The notes: a model not told the origin generated them from the sequence alone. 64,000 nucleotides of DNA from Millionella massiliensis (GCF_900104655.1 NZ_FNWD01000002.1:310001-374000), one strand, 5' to 3'; positions 9,977-19,433 are shown, numbered from the stretch's first letter. A program made the numbers and translations.

Positions 9977-10495
9977 ATGCTGATATTTCTGATTGGATAT
10001 ATGGGGAGCGGAAAAACCACGTTGGGACGTCCGTTGGCTTCACGCTTGGGATACCGCTTTACCGACCTTGACAAGGCGATTGAAGATGGAGAGGAGCGAA
10101 CCATCGGCGAAATTTTTTCGACCGATGGCGAGGCTTACTTCCGGGATTTGGAGCGAAAATACCTGCAAAAGATTGTCGACGAGGGCGGTGACTGGGTTAT
10201 CTCGACCGGAGGTGGAACCCCCTGTTTTGGCGAGAATATGGCGCTTATGAATGCCAGCGGGGTGACTGTCTATCTGAAAATCGCGCCCCGTATGCTGGCT
10301 GACCGCCTGCTTGCGGCTAAAGTGTGCCGCCCGCTGGTCGCCGGCAAGACGCCCGACGAACTGCTGAGCTATATCGAAGAGACGCTGGCCGTACGTGAAA
10401 AGTTTTACGGACAGGCCAATGTTATTGTGTCGAATCCGTCACGCGACGTTACAAAACTGGTTCAGATACTGGAACCTTATTTGTCTGTCAAGTAA
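9977..10495 (+). CDS. aroK: Shikimate kinase
   Basis: This cytoplasmic enzyme phosphorylates shikimate with ATP in the aromatic amino-acid pathway. The 172-residue length is typical. The Walker A motif GYMGSGKTT spans residues 7-15. Next come the shikimate-binding DLDKAIE region and the STGGGTPC segment (GGG near residue 78), and the lid arginine in KVCRPLV is present. It ends nine bases before a UbiA-type gene. The two are probably co-transcribed. Confidence 0.93.
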   Translation: MLIFLIGYMGSGKTTLGRPLASRLGYRFTDLDKAIEDGEERTIGEIFSTDGEAYFRDLERKYLQKIVDEGGDWVISTGGGTPCFGENMALMNASGVTVYLKIAPRMLADRLLAAKVCRPLVAGKTPDELLSYIEETLAVREKFYGQANVIVSNPSRDVTKLVQILEPYLSVK

Positions 10496-10504
10496 TAAAT
10501 TGAG

Positions 10505-11359
10505 ATGGCTAAACTGAAGGACTACTTTTCGCTGGTCAAGTTTGCCCACACGGCCTTTGCGCTACCTTTTGCACTGATTGGCTACACGCTGGGGGTGCTC
10601 GATGCCGGTTTTGAACCGTGGACCTTGGCGGCTGTGCTGGCCTGCATGGTGTTTGCTCGCAACGCGGCGATGGGCTTCAATCGTGTCATCGACCGCCGGT
10701 TCGATGCCCGAAATCCGAGAACTGCACAGCGCGAAATACCGGCCGGTAAAATCAGCGTCAGGGCCGGAAAATGGTTTGTTGCACTGAATGCTTTGGCGTT
10801 CGTGGGTGTAGCCGCTACGTTCAATCTGCTGACCCTGGTGCTTTCCCCCGTCGTGCTGCTGGTGGTGCTGGGGTATAGTTATACCAAGCGTTTCACTTCG
10901 CTGTGTCATCTGGTTCTGGGACTGGGACTTGCCATTGCCCCAAGTGCTGCTTACATAGCCGTTACCGGGACGTTGGTGATGACGCCGGTATGGTTGTCGG
11001 TATTGGTATTGACCTGGGTGTCGGGTTTCGACATCATATATGCGTTGCAGGACACGGGATTCGACCAGTCGGAGCGTCTACATTCCATCCCGGCAGCGCT
11101 GGGTGTACGTGGGGCGTTGATGGTCAGTGTGTTGTTGCACCTGCTGACGGTCGTGATGGTAGTCGTCGTGGGGATGCAACTCGGCAATGGAGCGCTTTAT
11201 TGGGTCGGAGCTGCCGTATTTCTGGCTCTGTTACTCTATCAGCACTGGATCGTGCGACCGAACGATCTTTCACGAATCGGGGCTATGTTCGGCTTTACGA
11301 ACGGCTTGGCAAGCATTGCTTATGCCGTCTGCGTGATCCTCTATCTTACGATTGATTAA
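10505..11359 (+). CDS. UbiA-family prenyltransferase (4-hydroxybenzoate type)
   Basis: This integral membrane protein of 284 residues has about eight or nine hydrophobic helices. Both aspartate-rich motifs of UbiA enzymes are present: NRVIDRRFDARNPRT (about 58-72), which binds Mg2+ and prenyl diphosphate, and the second motif QDTGFDQSERLHS (about 179-191). The family attaches a polyprenyl tail to an aromatic acceptor. The UbiA-like rather than MenA-like motif pattern, in an organism group that makes menaquinone rather than ubiquinone, could fit the MqnP step of the futalosine menaquinone route. That is an inference, because no mqn gene lies in this window. Its stop overlaps the stop of the convergent glycosyltransferase gene by four bases. 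Confidence 0.88.
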   Translation: MAKLKDYFSLVKFAHTAFALPFALIGYTLGVLDAGFEPWTLAAVLACMVFARNAAMGFNRVIDRRFDARNPRTAQREIPAGKISVRAGKWFVALNALAFVGVAATFNLLTLVLSPVVLLVVLGYSYTKRFTSLCHLVLGLGLAIAPSAAYIAVTGTLVMTPVWLSVLVLTWVSGFDIIYALQDTGFDQSERLHSIPAALGVRGALMVSVLLHLLTVVMVVVVGMQLGNGALYWVGAAVFLALLLYQHWIVRPNDLSRIGAMFGFTNGLASIAYAVCVILYLTID

Positions 11360-12396
11360 TTGAGACTTTTTGTACTGCCGCCGAGCCGCTTGGAGATGCT
11401 TTTCTGAATGCGCAGCCCGGTGGTGATCAGTTTCCCGATCCATGCAGTTGCCGGGTGGCGGTGCATGCGTATGATGGTACGTTGTGGTGTCGAAAAGATG
11501 CGCCGATAGAGCGGGCGCACACCGGCAGTTTTCAACTCGTTGTAGAGCTGAATGGTGTAGGGGTGGTGCGACATGCCGGGATTAGAGGTCTTGTTGATAT
11601 ACATGGTGAAGAAGTAGGTCTTCATCATGACAAACCACGGTCGGATGGCGCGGTAGTCGCTCTCAGAGAGGTGGGCCTGCAAATATTCGTTCACGTAGCC
11701 GGCAAAGCGGGTGTGAAATTCGAACGGGAGTATATGATGGCTCAGCGACGATGTCCGCTTGATATAATAATAGACCGGACGATCTATGTGTGTGACAGTT
11801 GGCTTGCGACATCCGATCTGAAGGTTTACGTAAAGATCTTCAGCAAAATCGCTGTTGTTTCGGTTGTCGATTTGGCTGAAAAGTTCACGCTTGTAAAGCT
11901 TCGTGCAGAGAAATCCCTCTATCCAGTGGCTTAACAAACCTTGTAGATACTCGAGTCCTGTACAGGTGCCGATCTGTTTGCTTTTGACTTCGATGCAGTA
12001 AGCGGGGCTGGTTCGATAGTAGTTCCCCGAAACGATGTCTGCCTGGTTTTCGGCTGCAGCCTCATACAGCAACTGGACGGCATCGAGCGGAAGATAGTCG
12101 TCTCCGTCCAGGAAATAGATATATTCGCCTTGTGCAGCTGCAATAGTACGCCCCCGCGTGACCATAAGACCGGCATTCGGCTGGTGAATGGCGTGGATGC
12201 GCAAGTCCCGGGCGGCATATTGATCCAGGATTTCGCCTGTTTTGTCGGTGCTTCCGTCGTCAATGACGACGATCTCCAAGTTGCTATAAGTTTGTCCAAT
12301 GGCCGAGTCCAGGCACTGGGGAAGATATTCGGCGATGTTGTAGGCCGGAATCAGGATGCTGATTAACGGATTGTTCGATTCGTTGGTATTGCCCAT
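11356..12396 (-). CDS. Family 2 glycosyltransferase
   Basis: This cytoplasmic-face transferase would use a nucleotide-activated sugar to build a surface glycan. The GT-A fold begins PLISILIPAYNIAEYL, followed by VVIDDGSTDKTGE and the metal-binding FLDGDDY. The C-terminal half is typical of wall or capsule GT2 proteins, and it ends in basic residues. I take the ATG at 12396 (346 residues). A TTG at 12441 would add 15 residues and overlap the upstream gene by ten bases. It follows a second GT2 gene on the same strand, so the two form a short glycan-assembly unit. Acceptor and donor are unknown. Confidence 0.88.
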   Translation of the reverse strand: MGNTNESNNPLISILIPAYNIAEYLPQCLDSAIGQTYSNLEIVVIDDGSTDKTGEILDQYAARDLRIHAIHQPNAGLMVTRGRTIAAAQGEYIYFLDGDDYLPLDAVQLLYEAAAENQADIVSGNYYRTSPAYCIEVKSKQIGTCTGLEYLQGLLSHWIEGFLCTKLYKRELFSQIDNRNNSDFAEDLYVNLQIGCRKPTVTHIDRPVYYYIKRTSSLSHHILPFEFHTRFAGYVNEYLQAHLSESDYRAIRPWFVMMKTYFFTMYINKTSNPGMSHHPYTIQLYNELKTAGVRPLYRRIFSTPQRTIIRMHRHPATAWIGKLITTGLRIQKSISKRLGGSTKSLN

Positions 12397-12431
12397 GTTG
12401 GTGTCGTCGGATCTGTCGTTTGGCGGGGGCG

Positions 12432-13319
12432 TTATTCCCAAAGGTTTTTTGCGTGGCCCGGTCGTTTGATGGAGGTCAATATCCGCTTGATCTGGCTGCG
12501 GATCAAGTCTTTACGCAGCTTTAGAAAGTCTGTGGCCGGTTTGTTGTCGTTATACGGTTCGCCGCGTTGCAGCAGGTCGTTGACGAACGACGAGGAGGTA
12601 ATTCCCCATTTGTTGAGAAACTGCCGGCTCCCTTTGTTCTTGGTTACGCGTCCGGTCGATCGAGCTTCGAAGTGGTATACGCGGCTGGCGTTGAGCCCTT
12701 TAAAGATGCGCACGCCGGCCATCCAGAGTTTGGCCGAGAAGTCGGGGTCGGAGTACATGCCGGGCGAAAATTCGATGCTGTATCCGCCGACCAGGTCCCA
12801 CATGTCGCGGTGAACGACGTTCGGCGGCCAGGTCGATCCGAACCAGTCGTCGTGCGGGAAGTCCATGTAGTGTTCGAGTAAATCCTGTTCCCGAAACTCG
12901 GAGGTGTTTTGTCCGAAGTCGGCCGGAGCGATCACGCTCTTGCAGTAGAACGGTCGCGGCTGGAGCAGGGTAGAGGAGAGGAAAAACCGGTTGTGGCCGA
13001 TGCGCTGTATCTCGTCCCACAGCACGCGGTCCCAATTCGGAAGTACATACATGTCGTCATTCATGAACAGGATGTAGTCGGTGCGTACCAGTGGACGAAG
13101 GCCGTTCAGGGCCCAGCAGACGCCGACATTGTCTTCCGTATGGCGATACTCGATACCGCTCTGCTTGATCCATTCCAGTGTCCCGTCCGAGCCGTCGTTG
13201 ACGTGAACGATAATTTGGTGGGGATAGGTGGAGTTCTGGCGGATGCTGTGAATACACAGTTTTAGGTACTCCAGGTTGTTCCACGTAGGGATGAGGATCG
13301 AAAATTTGGGTTCTTCCAT
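12432..13319 (-). CDS. Family 2 glycosyltransferase
   Basis: The 295-residue product begins with the GT-A signature KFSILIPTWNNLEYLKLC. It continues with VHVNDGSDGTLEW and the metal-binding FMNDDMYV (Asp-Asp pair near residue 90). The later segment WPPNVVHRDMWDLVGGYSIE resembles the acceptor-side region of GT2 enzymes. The basic C-terminus (RSQIKRILTSIKR) could contact the membrane. It lies directly upstream of the other GT2 gene and 28 bases after the UbiB-like gene stops, so all three may share a transcript. Substrates cannot be read from the sequence. Confidence 0.88.
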   Translation of the reverse strand: MEEPKFSILIPTWNNLEYLKLCIHSIRQNSTYPHQIIVHVNDGSDGTLEWIKQSGIEYRHTEDNVGVCWALNGLRPLVRTDYILFMNDDMYVLPNWDRVLWDEIQRIGHNRFFLSSTLLQPRPFYCKSVIAPADFGQNTSEFREQDLLEHYMDFPHDDWFGSTWPPNVVHRDMWDLVGGYSIEFSPGMYSDPDFSAKLWMAGVRIFKGLNASRVYHFEARSTGRVTKNKGSRQFLNKWGITSSSFVNDLLQRGEPYNDNKPATDFLKLRKDLIRSQIKRILTSIKRPGHAKNLWE

Positions 13320-13347
13320 AGTTCAAAGGTAGTAAAATTCCCTTTGT

Positions 13348-14994
13348 TTATTTATGTCGGAATATCCATTTAATAATTAGAATGAAAATTAGTATAGAAG
13401 AGCCCCAAAGCAGGAATTTTGCATAGGCCAGGTCAGACCGGGTATTAATCAACAGCACGGAACCGATAAACAGCCCTACAAGGATAATGGCGTAGGCCAT
13501 GCGGAACCCGACGTTACGAACCGCTTTCTGGAGCATCTCGCTGTTTTCGAAGCGGATGTTGTGTCGGATCTCGCCTTGCTTGAGTTTGTAGAGGATTTCG
13601 CTGACGTCGTTGGGCAGATTGATTGCCAGATTGCCGTAGTTCTTGAGGGTTTGGTACAACTCTTCGGCCATCTTGCGGGGCGAAAAGCGCTGCATGATGA
13701 CATCTTTGGCGTAAGGGGTGATAAGCGGCGTGAACGGAATGTCTGGATCGAGTTTCTCTGCCACTTTCTGAATCGTAGCCAACGACTTGATCAGCATAAA
13801 GATACCGTTCGGTATTTGAAGTGAAAATTTGGTGATCAGGTTGATGCACTGCTGGATCATGGTGGCGTAGTCAAGCTTGTCGATCGGCACCTGGCTGTAC
13901 TGTTCGGTCATCTGGCGGAGCCGGAAGATCAGTTCGTCGCGCTTTTTGAAGAAGCGTACGTTGCCGAGTGTGATCAGGGCGTCGGCAATGGCGGCCGGGT
14001 CGCGGCGCACGAAGCCTAACGATATGTTGGCCAGGAAGTTCATGTCGCGTGGGGTCAGTACGCCGACCATACCGAAGTCGATGAATCCGATCACGTTGTT
14101 GGGCAGGATAAAGATGTTGCCGGCGTGGGGGTCGGCATGGAAGAAGCCGTATTTCAGAATCATCGTGAGCAGGGCGTTCGCACCGTTGAGCGCGATTTGC
14201 TGGGTGTCGAGGCCGTTGGCTTTCAGAACGGTCGGGTCGTCGGGGGTGATGCCGGTGATCCGCTCCATGACCAGCAGACGCTGGGTGGTGTACTCCTGGT
14301 AGACTTTGGGAATATAGACCGTCGGATTGCCGTCGAACATCTGCTGGAAGCGTTTGATGTTCGCCGCTTCGTTGTTGTAGTCCAGTTCACGAAGGATACT
14401 TTCTCCGAACTCGTCCACGACGCCCACGATGTTGATAGCGGCCATTTCGGGGTAGTTCTTGGCCAGTTTGGCGGCCAGGAAACGCATCAGGTAGAGGTCG
14501 AGTTTGATCTTTTGTTCGATCTTGGGCCGGCGGATTTTGACGATCACGGGTGACCCGTCGAGCAGAATCGCGCCATAGACCTGACCGATCGAGGCCGATG
14601 CCATGCAGGTCTCGTCGAAGGTGGCGAATACGTGGTCGATGGGCATGCCCAGCTCGTCTTCGATCAGGTTGCGGGCCAGCTGATCGTCGAAGGGAAGCGC
14701 GCGCGACTGAAGTTTCTTCAACTCCTTGCGGAATCGTTCGGAAACGACGTCGGGGCGGTCGGCCAGGATCTGACCGAACTTGATATAGGTCGGGCCGAGG
14801 TCTTCGATGGTGAGTCGCAGCCGCTCTTCGGTCGTGTAGACCGGTTTGGCCTGCCGGATGCGTCGTTTGCGCATGCGTCGTCCGAGCCAGGTGCGGGCGA
14901 TCAGTTCGTCGAACCCCTGGTGGAGCAGTATCCCGGCGATTTCGAGCGCACGGTTGATTTTGAGGTACCCTACGTAAACGTTGGTCAGTTTCAT
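13348..14994 (-). CDS. UbiB/ABC1-family atypical kinase
   Basis: The 548-residue product belongs to the ABC1/ADCK/UbiB family. It shows the KxGQ motif (YIKFGQILADRPD), the alanine-rich loop SASIGQVYGA in place of a glycine-rich loop, the catalytic-loop motif FFHADPHAGNIF and the metal-binding IDFGMVG. Two hydrophobic helices close the C-terminus. In other bacteria these proteins support isoprenoid-quinone synthesis by an ATPase-like activity. Here the quinone would be menaquinone, so the exact role is open. Its start codon overlaps the stop of the small gene at 14991-15293 by four bases (ATGA), which implies translational coupling. Confidence 0.9.
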   Translation of the reverse strand: MKLTNVYVGYLKINRALEIAGILLHQGFDELIARTWLGRRMRKRRIRQAKPVYTTEERLRLTIEDLGPTYIKFGQILADRPDVVSERFRKELKKLQSRALPFDDQLARNLIEDELGMPIDHVFATFDETCMASASIGQVYGAILLDGSPVIVKIRRPKIEQKIKLDLYLMRFLAAKLAKNYPEMAAINIVGVVDEFGESILRELDYNNEAANIKRFQQMFDGNPTVYIPKVYQEYTTQRLLVMERITGITPDDPTVLKANGLDTQQIALNGANALLTMILKYGFFHADPHAGNIFILPNNVIGFIDFGMVGVLTPRDMNFLANISLGFVRRDPAAIADALITLGNVRFFKKRDELIFRLRQMTEQYSQVPIDKLDYATMIQQCINLITKFSLQIPNGIFMLIKSLATIQKVAEKLDPDIPFTPLITPYAKDVIMQRFSPRKMAEELYQTLKNYGNLAINLPNDVSEILYKLKQGEIRHNIRFENSEMLQKAVRNVGFRMAYAIILVGLFIGSVLLINTRSDLAYAKFLLWGSSILIFILIIKWIFRHK

Positions 14995-15293
14995 TTGACG
15001 ATCTTTTCGAGATTAACGTTCAGCTTGTTGATGGCTTCGGTAAGCTGGTCGATTTTCTTTTCCAGTTCCGGCGAGTGGTTCTCTTTCGCATAGCCGGTCA
15101 ACTGTTCGAAGAGCAGGTGTTGGTCCAGCATATCGACCAGTTTGTCGATGTTGCCGGCAATGGTTTCGGCCTTTTCGGGCGAGGCGCCTGTCTTTTCTTC
15201 GATCAGCGAGCTGACTCTGTCTACGAATTTTTCCCGGTCGCTGGCCGCAGCCGCTATGGCCGCACGCAACAGCAGGTTCATGGTGCTGTTCAT
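14991..15293 (-). CDS. Small helical protein coupled to the UbiB-like kinase
   Basis: The gene encodes 100 residues from the ATG at 15293. A TTG at 15320 is possible, but it overlaps a TAAGTTTG box (minus strand, 15318-15325) that looks like the -7 promoter element. The protein is almost all helix with an alanine-rich start (LLLRAAIAAAASDREKFVDR). Its C-terminal half has coiled-coil spacing (LEKKIDQLTEAINKLNVNLEKIV), which resembles short phasin-like polypeptides. The four-base overlap with the kinase gene suggests it acts with it, perhaps as a regulator or scaffold. No function is established. Confidence 0.75.
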   Translation of the reverse strand: MNSTMNLLLRAAIAAAASDREKFVDRVSSLIEEKTGASPEKAETIAGNIDKLVDMLDQHLLFEQLTGYAKENHSPELEKKIDQLTEAINKLNVNLEKIVK

Positions 15294-15493
15294 GGTTAAC
15301 TTTCCGTTAAAATTAGGCAAACTTATCCGTATTTCGATAATTATACGTTAAACTTGCAACAACAAAAACGAGCCGATCGACCGGATGGGACCGCGACGAA
15401 AAGAGTGGGAGCGGTTTTCAGTCGGGAGTGATTCCGGATGCCGGGTGCAGATCCCTCGCTGAGCAGTTTCTAATGCAAATATCGGACAAAACT

Positions 15494-16186
15494 ATGAATT
15501 ACCGGATACTGATTGTGGACGACGAGGCGGATATCCTCGAATTTATCCGTTACAACCTGAAAAAGGAGGGATACGAAGTCTACACGGCCTCGGACGGGCT
15601 GGAGGCGCTGAAGGTCGCTGCCGAAGTTTCGCCTCACCTGGTGTTGCTCGACGTGATGATGCCCAACATGGACGGGATGGAGACCTGCCGCCAGCTGCGT
15701 AAGATGCCGCAGACCGAAGATGCCGTCATCGCCTTTCTGACTGCCCGTTCGGAGGATTATTCGCAGGTTGCCGGTTTCGATGCCGGTGCCGACGACTACA
15801 TCGCCAAACCGGTTCGTCCCAACGTGCTGGTCAGCCGCATCCGGGCTCTGCTCAAACGGGTTGACAACGGTTCGTCGGCTGAAACGGCTGCCACTACCGA
15901 CCGCCGCTCGCTGATCATCGACCGCGAGCGTTATGTGGTGCTCAAAAACGGCGAGGAGATCGTACTGCCCCGCAAAATGTTCGAACTGCTCGCCCTGCTG
16001 TACTCCAAACCGCAGAAAGTCTTCCTTCGCGACGAGATCTTTACGGCCGTATGGGGTGACGACGTGGTGGTCGGCGAGCGCACGATCGACGTGCACATTC
16101 GTAAACTGCGGGAAAAGATCGGAGCCGATTATATTGTGACGGTCAAAGGGGTGGGATATAAATATCAGGACATCCACGAAGCGTAA
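15494..16186 (+). CDS. OmpR/PhoB-type response regulator
   Basis: The 230-residue protein has a receiver domain with the acidic pair Asp9/Asp10, the phospho-acceptor Asp53 in LLDVMMPNMDG, the switch Thr in FLTARS and the Lys in YIAKPVRP. A winged-helix DNA-binding domain follows (about 130-228), with RKMFELLALLYSKP and the recognition region VVGERTIDVHIRKLREKI. I start at 15494 because MNYRILIVDDEAD is the normal receiver start. An in-frame ATG at 15473 is also possible. No histidine kinase lies beside it, so its partner and its target genes are unknown. Confidence 0.93.
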   Translation: MNYRILIVDDEADILEFIRYNLKKEGYEVYTASDGLEALKVAAEVSPHLVLLDVMMPNMDGMETCRQLRKMPQTEDAVIAFLTARSEDYSQVAGFDAGADDYIAKPVRPNVLVSRIRALLKRVDNGSSAETAATTDRRSLIIDRERYVVLKNGEEIVLPRKMFELLALLYSKPQKVFLRDEIFTAVWGDDVVVGERTIDVHIRKLREKIGADYIVTVKGVGYKYQDIHEA

Positions 16187-16246
16187 AAACGCATTTCTTC
16201 GGCCCTCCGGCATATACCGTCCCGAAAAAATCGCTACCTTAGCGAT

Positions 16247-17692
16247 ATGGACTTTTGGGGCATCGTCATATACGCACTGCTGGTTTTCTACTTCCTGCTG
16301 GTGATTGCCACGGTCTTCACCGTGTTGCACGAACGGCGCGACCCGGTCCGTGCGCTGTCGTGGATCGCAGTGATCGTGTTGTTGCCCTTTGCCGGAATGG
16401 TGCTGTTTGTCTTCTTCGGTCAGGACTATCGCAAACAAAAGATATTCAATCGCAAGGAGATCAAAGACCTTATACAGTTCGAACAGCTCAGCTACAAACA
16501 GTTGCGCGAAATCGACACCTTTTCGAACCCCGAAGTCGCCGCCAATCGCGAAATTATCACCCTGCTGCTGAACAACAATAAATCACTTCTGACGACCAAC
16601 AACCGACTGGAGGTGTTGAACGACGGGAGTGAAACCTTTGCTTCGCTGATTGATGCACTGCGAAAGGCCGAATCGTTCATTCATCTGGAGTATTACATTT
16701 TCGAAAACGATGAGTTGGGCGGACGGATCGCCGACATTCTGAAGGAGAAAGCTCGCTCCGGTGTCGAGGTTCGTTTCATTTACGACGACGTGGGCAGTTG
16801 GAATCTCAAGCGGAGTTTTATCCGCTCACTGCGCGAGGCGGGTGTGCAAGTCCACTGTTTTATGCCCGTCGTGTTCCCCTGGCTAACAAGCAAGATCAAC
16901 TACCGCAACCATCGTAAGATTGTCGTGATCGACGGGAAGGTGGGCTACACCGGCGGTCTGAATATCGCCGACCGCTATCTGCGCGGTACCAAACACGGCC
17001 CATGGCGCGACACACACCTCAAAATCGAGGGAACGGCGGTCAATATGTTGCAGTTGACCTTTTTGGCCGACTGGTATTTTGCAACCGGAATCCAGTTGAA
17101 GGATAAGGACAAATATCTGATGGTATCGGATGATTCCGTGGGAGATACGGCTGTACAGGTTGCCACCTCCGGTCCGGACTCCGACTGGGCTACCATCATG
17201 CAGGCCTATTTTGCCGCCATCACCAAAGCCACTGACCACATTTATATTTCGACCCCTTATTTCATGCCCGGCGAGTCGCTGCTGACTGCCCTGAAGGTGG
17301 CGGCACTCAGCGGTATCGACGTGCGGATCATGCTACCGTCGCGTTCCGACAGTAAAATAGTCTATTGGGCCTCGCGTTCCTACATTGCTGAGCTATTGGA
17401 AGCAAAGATTAAAGTATACCTTTACAATAAAGGGTTTAATCACAGTAAAATCATAACGATAGATAATCGTTTTAGTTCGATCGGAACAGCCAATATGGAC
17501 AACCGGAGTTTCGAGGATAACTTCGAAGTGACGGCCATGATTTACGACCGAAACATGACGGATCGACTGGAAAGCCGGTTTCTGGCCGATCTGGACGGAT
17601 GCACACGTCTGACCTATCGCCGTTGGGCCACCCGTTCGCGTACCGACATGTTCAAAGAGTCCGTGGCACGCTTGTTCAGCCCGTTGCTGTAA
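16247..17692 (+). CDS. cls: Cardiolipin synthase (phospholipase D family)
   Basis: This membrane enzyme condenses phosphatidylglycerol into cardiolipin. The 481-residue product has two N-terminal hydrophobic segments (about 5-27 and 36-57) and two phospholipase D HKD motifs: HRKIVVID (His222, Lys224, Asp229) and HSKIITID (His399, Lys401, Asp406). Each is followed by the GG/GT-N segment typical of Cls (GYTGGLNIADR, SIGTANMDNRS). A perfect 7-bp hairpin (16230-16236 with 16240-16246) abuts the ATG and could limit ribosome access. The gene after it has its own promoter (17684-17714). Confidence 0.94.
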   Translation: MDFWGIVIYALLVFYFLLVIATVFTVLHERRDPVRALSWIAVIVLLPFAGMVLFVFFGQDYRKQKIFNRKEIKDLIQFEQLSYKQLREIDTFSNPEVAANREIITLLLNNNKSLLTTNNRLEVLNDGSETFASLIDALRKAESFIHLEYYIFENDELGGRIADILKEKARSGVEVRFIYDDVGSWNLKRSFIRSLREAGVQVHCFMPVVFPWLTSKINYRNHRKIVVIDGKVGYTGGLNIADRYLRGTKHGPWRDTHLKIEGTAVNMLQLTFLADWYFATGIQLKDKDKYLMVSDDSVGDTAVQVATSGPDSDWATIMQAYFAAITKATDHIYISTPYFMPGESLLTALKVAALSGIDVRIMLPSRSDSKIVYWASRSYIAELLEAKIKVYLYNKGFNHSKIITIDNRFSSIGTANMDNRSFEDNFEVTAMIYDRNMTDRLESRFLADLDGCTRLTYRRWATRSRTDMFKESVARLFSPLL

Positions 17693-17714
17693 CCGGAAAA
17701 TTGGCGTATATTTG
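17684..17714 (+). promoter_or_regulatory. Bacteroidetes-type promoter for the OMP-phoH unit
   Basis: TTG at 17684-17686 and TATATTTG at 17707-17714 are 20 bases apart. The -33 element lies inside the last codons of cls. The transcript would start near 17721, about 60 bases ahead of the outer-membrane protein gene. Confidence 0.65.
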
Positions 17715-17779
17715 TCCACTGAAAACAGGATCGGCGAGCGTCGGGAACGCAGCCGATTCCGCTTAACAACCAGATTCGG

Positions 17780-18412
17780 ATGAAAAAGATTCTTCTCGCT
17801 GCATTATTTCTGCTTGGCGGTCTCTCCGTCGCCCAAGCCCAGTCCCTGTTCCAGTTTGGGGTCAAGGGCGGTCTGCTGATTAATAGCTCCGACTTGAAAT
17901 ATACCTTTTCCGGGGCTCAGAACCGGTACGATGAAAGCAGTACGAAACCAGGCTTTGAATTGGGTGTACAGGCACGTATCAACCTGCCGCTGGGATTCCT
18001 GTTGCAACCCGAAATCGTGTATAGTCGTACGAACGGCTCTTTCCCCGTCGATGCCGCCACAGTTGGCAGTGACCGTCTTAAAGTTCGCTCCAACTGGATC
18101 GAAGTACCGGTGCTGGTGGGGTGGAAGTTCTCGATCGTGCGTCTGATGGTAGGGCCGTCGTTCCGCTTCCCGATGGACGAAGTGATGACTTCCGGTGGCG
18201 AAGAGGCGAAAATCGCGCCTCGTCTCCAAAACTTCGTACTCGGTTTCCAGGCTGGCGTAGGGGTCGATCTGGGACGTTTGACTCTCGATGCCCGTTACTG
18301 CGGCAACTTTACCAATATCACCGATCAGGGCGTATTCCAAAATTATACGCCCAATCTGAAAGTCAACGAACGAAAAGTGGCTATCTCGATCGGATACATG
18401 TTAATCAAATAA
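17780..18412 (+). CDS. Outer-membrane beta-barrel protein, PorT-like
   Basis: The 210-residue product has a signal peptide (MKKILLAALFLLGG...AQAQ) followed by alternating hydrophobic strands typical of a small eight-stranded barrel. Examples are FQFGVKGGLLIN, PGFELGVQARINLP, FLLQPEIVYS, IEVPVLVGWKF, RLMVGPSFRFP and AISIGYMLIK. This is the pattern of the OMP_b-brl_2/PorT group common in Bacteroidetes. Some relatives belong to the type IX secretion system, but nothing here ties this protein to secretion. It is followed seven bases later by phoH. Confidence 0.85.
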   Translation: MKKILLAALFLLGGLSVAQAQSLFQFGVKGGLLINSSDLKYTFSGAQNRYDESSTKPGFELGVQARINLPLGFLLQPEIVYSRTNGSFPVDAATVGSDRLKVRSNWIEVPVLVGWKFSIVRLMVGPSFRFPMDEVMTSGGEEAKIAPRLQNFVLGFQAGVGVDLGRLTLDARYCGNFTNITDQGVFQNYTPNLKVNERKVAISIGYMLIK

Positions 18413-18418
18413 GCCTGT

Positions 18419-19411
18419 ATGAGCGAAAAAATCATCGACCTCGACGGAGTGATTGACCCGGTGGATTTTTACGGGCCTGCACATGTCAACTTCAACTGTC
18501 TGGCAGCAAAATTCCCGGAACTGAAAATCGTGGCCCGCGGAGGAACGATGAAACTTTTCGGCTCAGCCGATCAAATCGCGCGTTTCGAAAACCGTTTCGA
18601 CCAGCTGGTTCAGTATTATGGTCGGTACGGACACATATCGCCCGAAGTCCTCGATCAGATTTTCGACACCCCGGTTCACCTTCGCAGCGACGATCCCGCC
18701 CGAACCAATATCACGATCCCGAACGACGCCGACACTACTGGTACCGAGGACGTGATCGTGTATGGCAATAACGGTAATGTAGTGCGGGCGCGAACCGCCA
18801 ACCAGCGAAAACTGGTGGAGCTTTATGCCAAGAACGACCTCTTGTTTGCCATCGGTCCCGCCGGCAGCGGCAAAACCTATACGGCCATTGCGCTGGCCGT
18901 GCGTGCGCTGAAGAACAAAGAGGTGAAACGGATCATCTTGACCCGCCCAGCCGTGGAGGCCGGTGAAAAGCTCGGCTTCCTGCCCGGCGACATGAAAGAG
19001 AAACTCGATCCCTATCTCCAACCCCTGTACGATGCGCTGAACGATATGATTCCGCCCAAAAAACTGCAGGAATACATGGCCGAAGGGGTTGTTCAAATCG
19101 CTCCGCTGGCCTATATGCGCGGTCGGACCCTCGATAATGCGTTCGTCATTCTGGACGAGGCTCAGAATACGATTCTTTCGCAGATCAAGATGTTTCTGAC
19201 CCGTATGGGACGCAATGCCAAGTTCATCGTAACGGGCGACATCACGCAGGTCGACCTGCCCAACAAAGGCGATTCGGGTCTGATGCCTGCCATTGAGATG
19301 CTCCGCAACATCGACGGTATCGCCGTAGTCGAATTCGACCGCAAGGATATTGTCCGGCATGAACTGGTAAAACATATAGTTCAGGCATTCGACAAGCAAT
19401 CAATACATTAA
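18419..19411 (+). CDS. phoH: PhoH-like ATPase
   Basis: The 330-residue cytoplasmic protein has an N-terminal KH-like region (about 15-75) and the PhoH P-loop domain. The Walker A motif is GPAGSGKT (146-153) and the Walker B segment is [28 protein letters not shown] is the family signature. PhoH proteins bind ATP and are linked to RNA metabolism in several bacteria, but their physiological role is unsettled. It starts seven bases after the outer-membrane protein gene and ends 22 bases before purC. Confidence 0.93.
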   Translation: MSEKIIDLDGVIDPVDFYGPAHVNFNCLAAKFPELKIVARGGTMKLFGSADQIARFENRFDQLVQYYGRYGHISPEVLDQIFDTPVHLRSDDPARTNITIPNDADTTGTEDVIVYGNNGNVVRARTANQRKLVELYAKNDLLFAIGPAGSGKTYTAIALAVRALKNKEVKRIILTRPAVEAGEKLGFLPGDMKEKLDPYLQPLYDALNDMIPPKKLQEYMAEGVVQIAPLAYMRGRTLDNAFVILDEAQNTILSQIKMFLTRMGRNAKFIVTGDITQVDLPNKGDSGLMPAIEMLRNIDGIAVVEFDRKDIVRHELVKHIVQAFDKQSIH

Positions 19412-19433
19412 AGTTTTCATAAATTCCAACATC

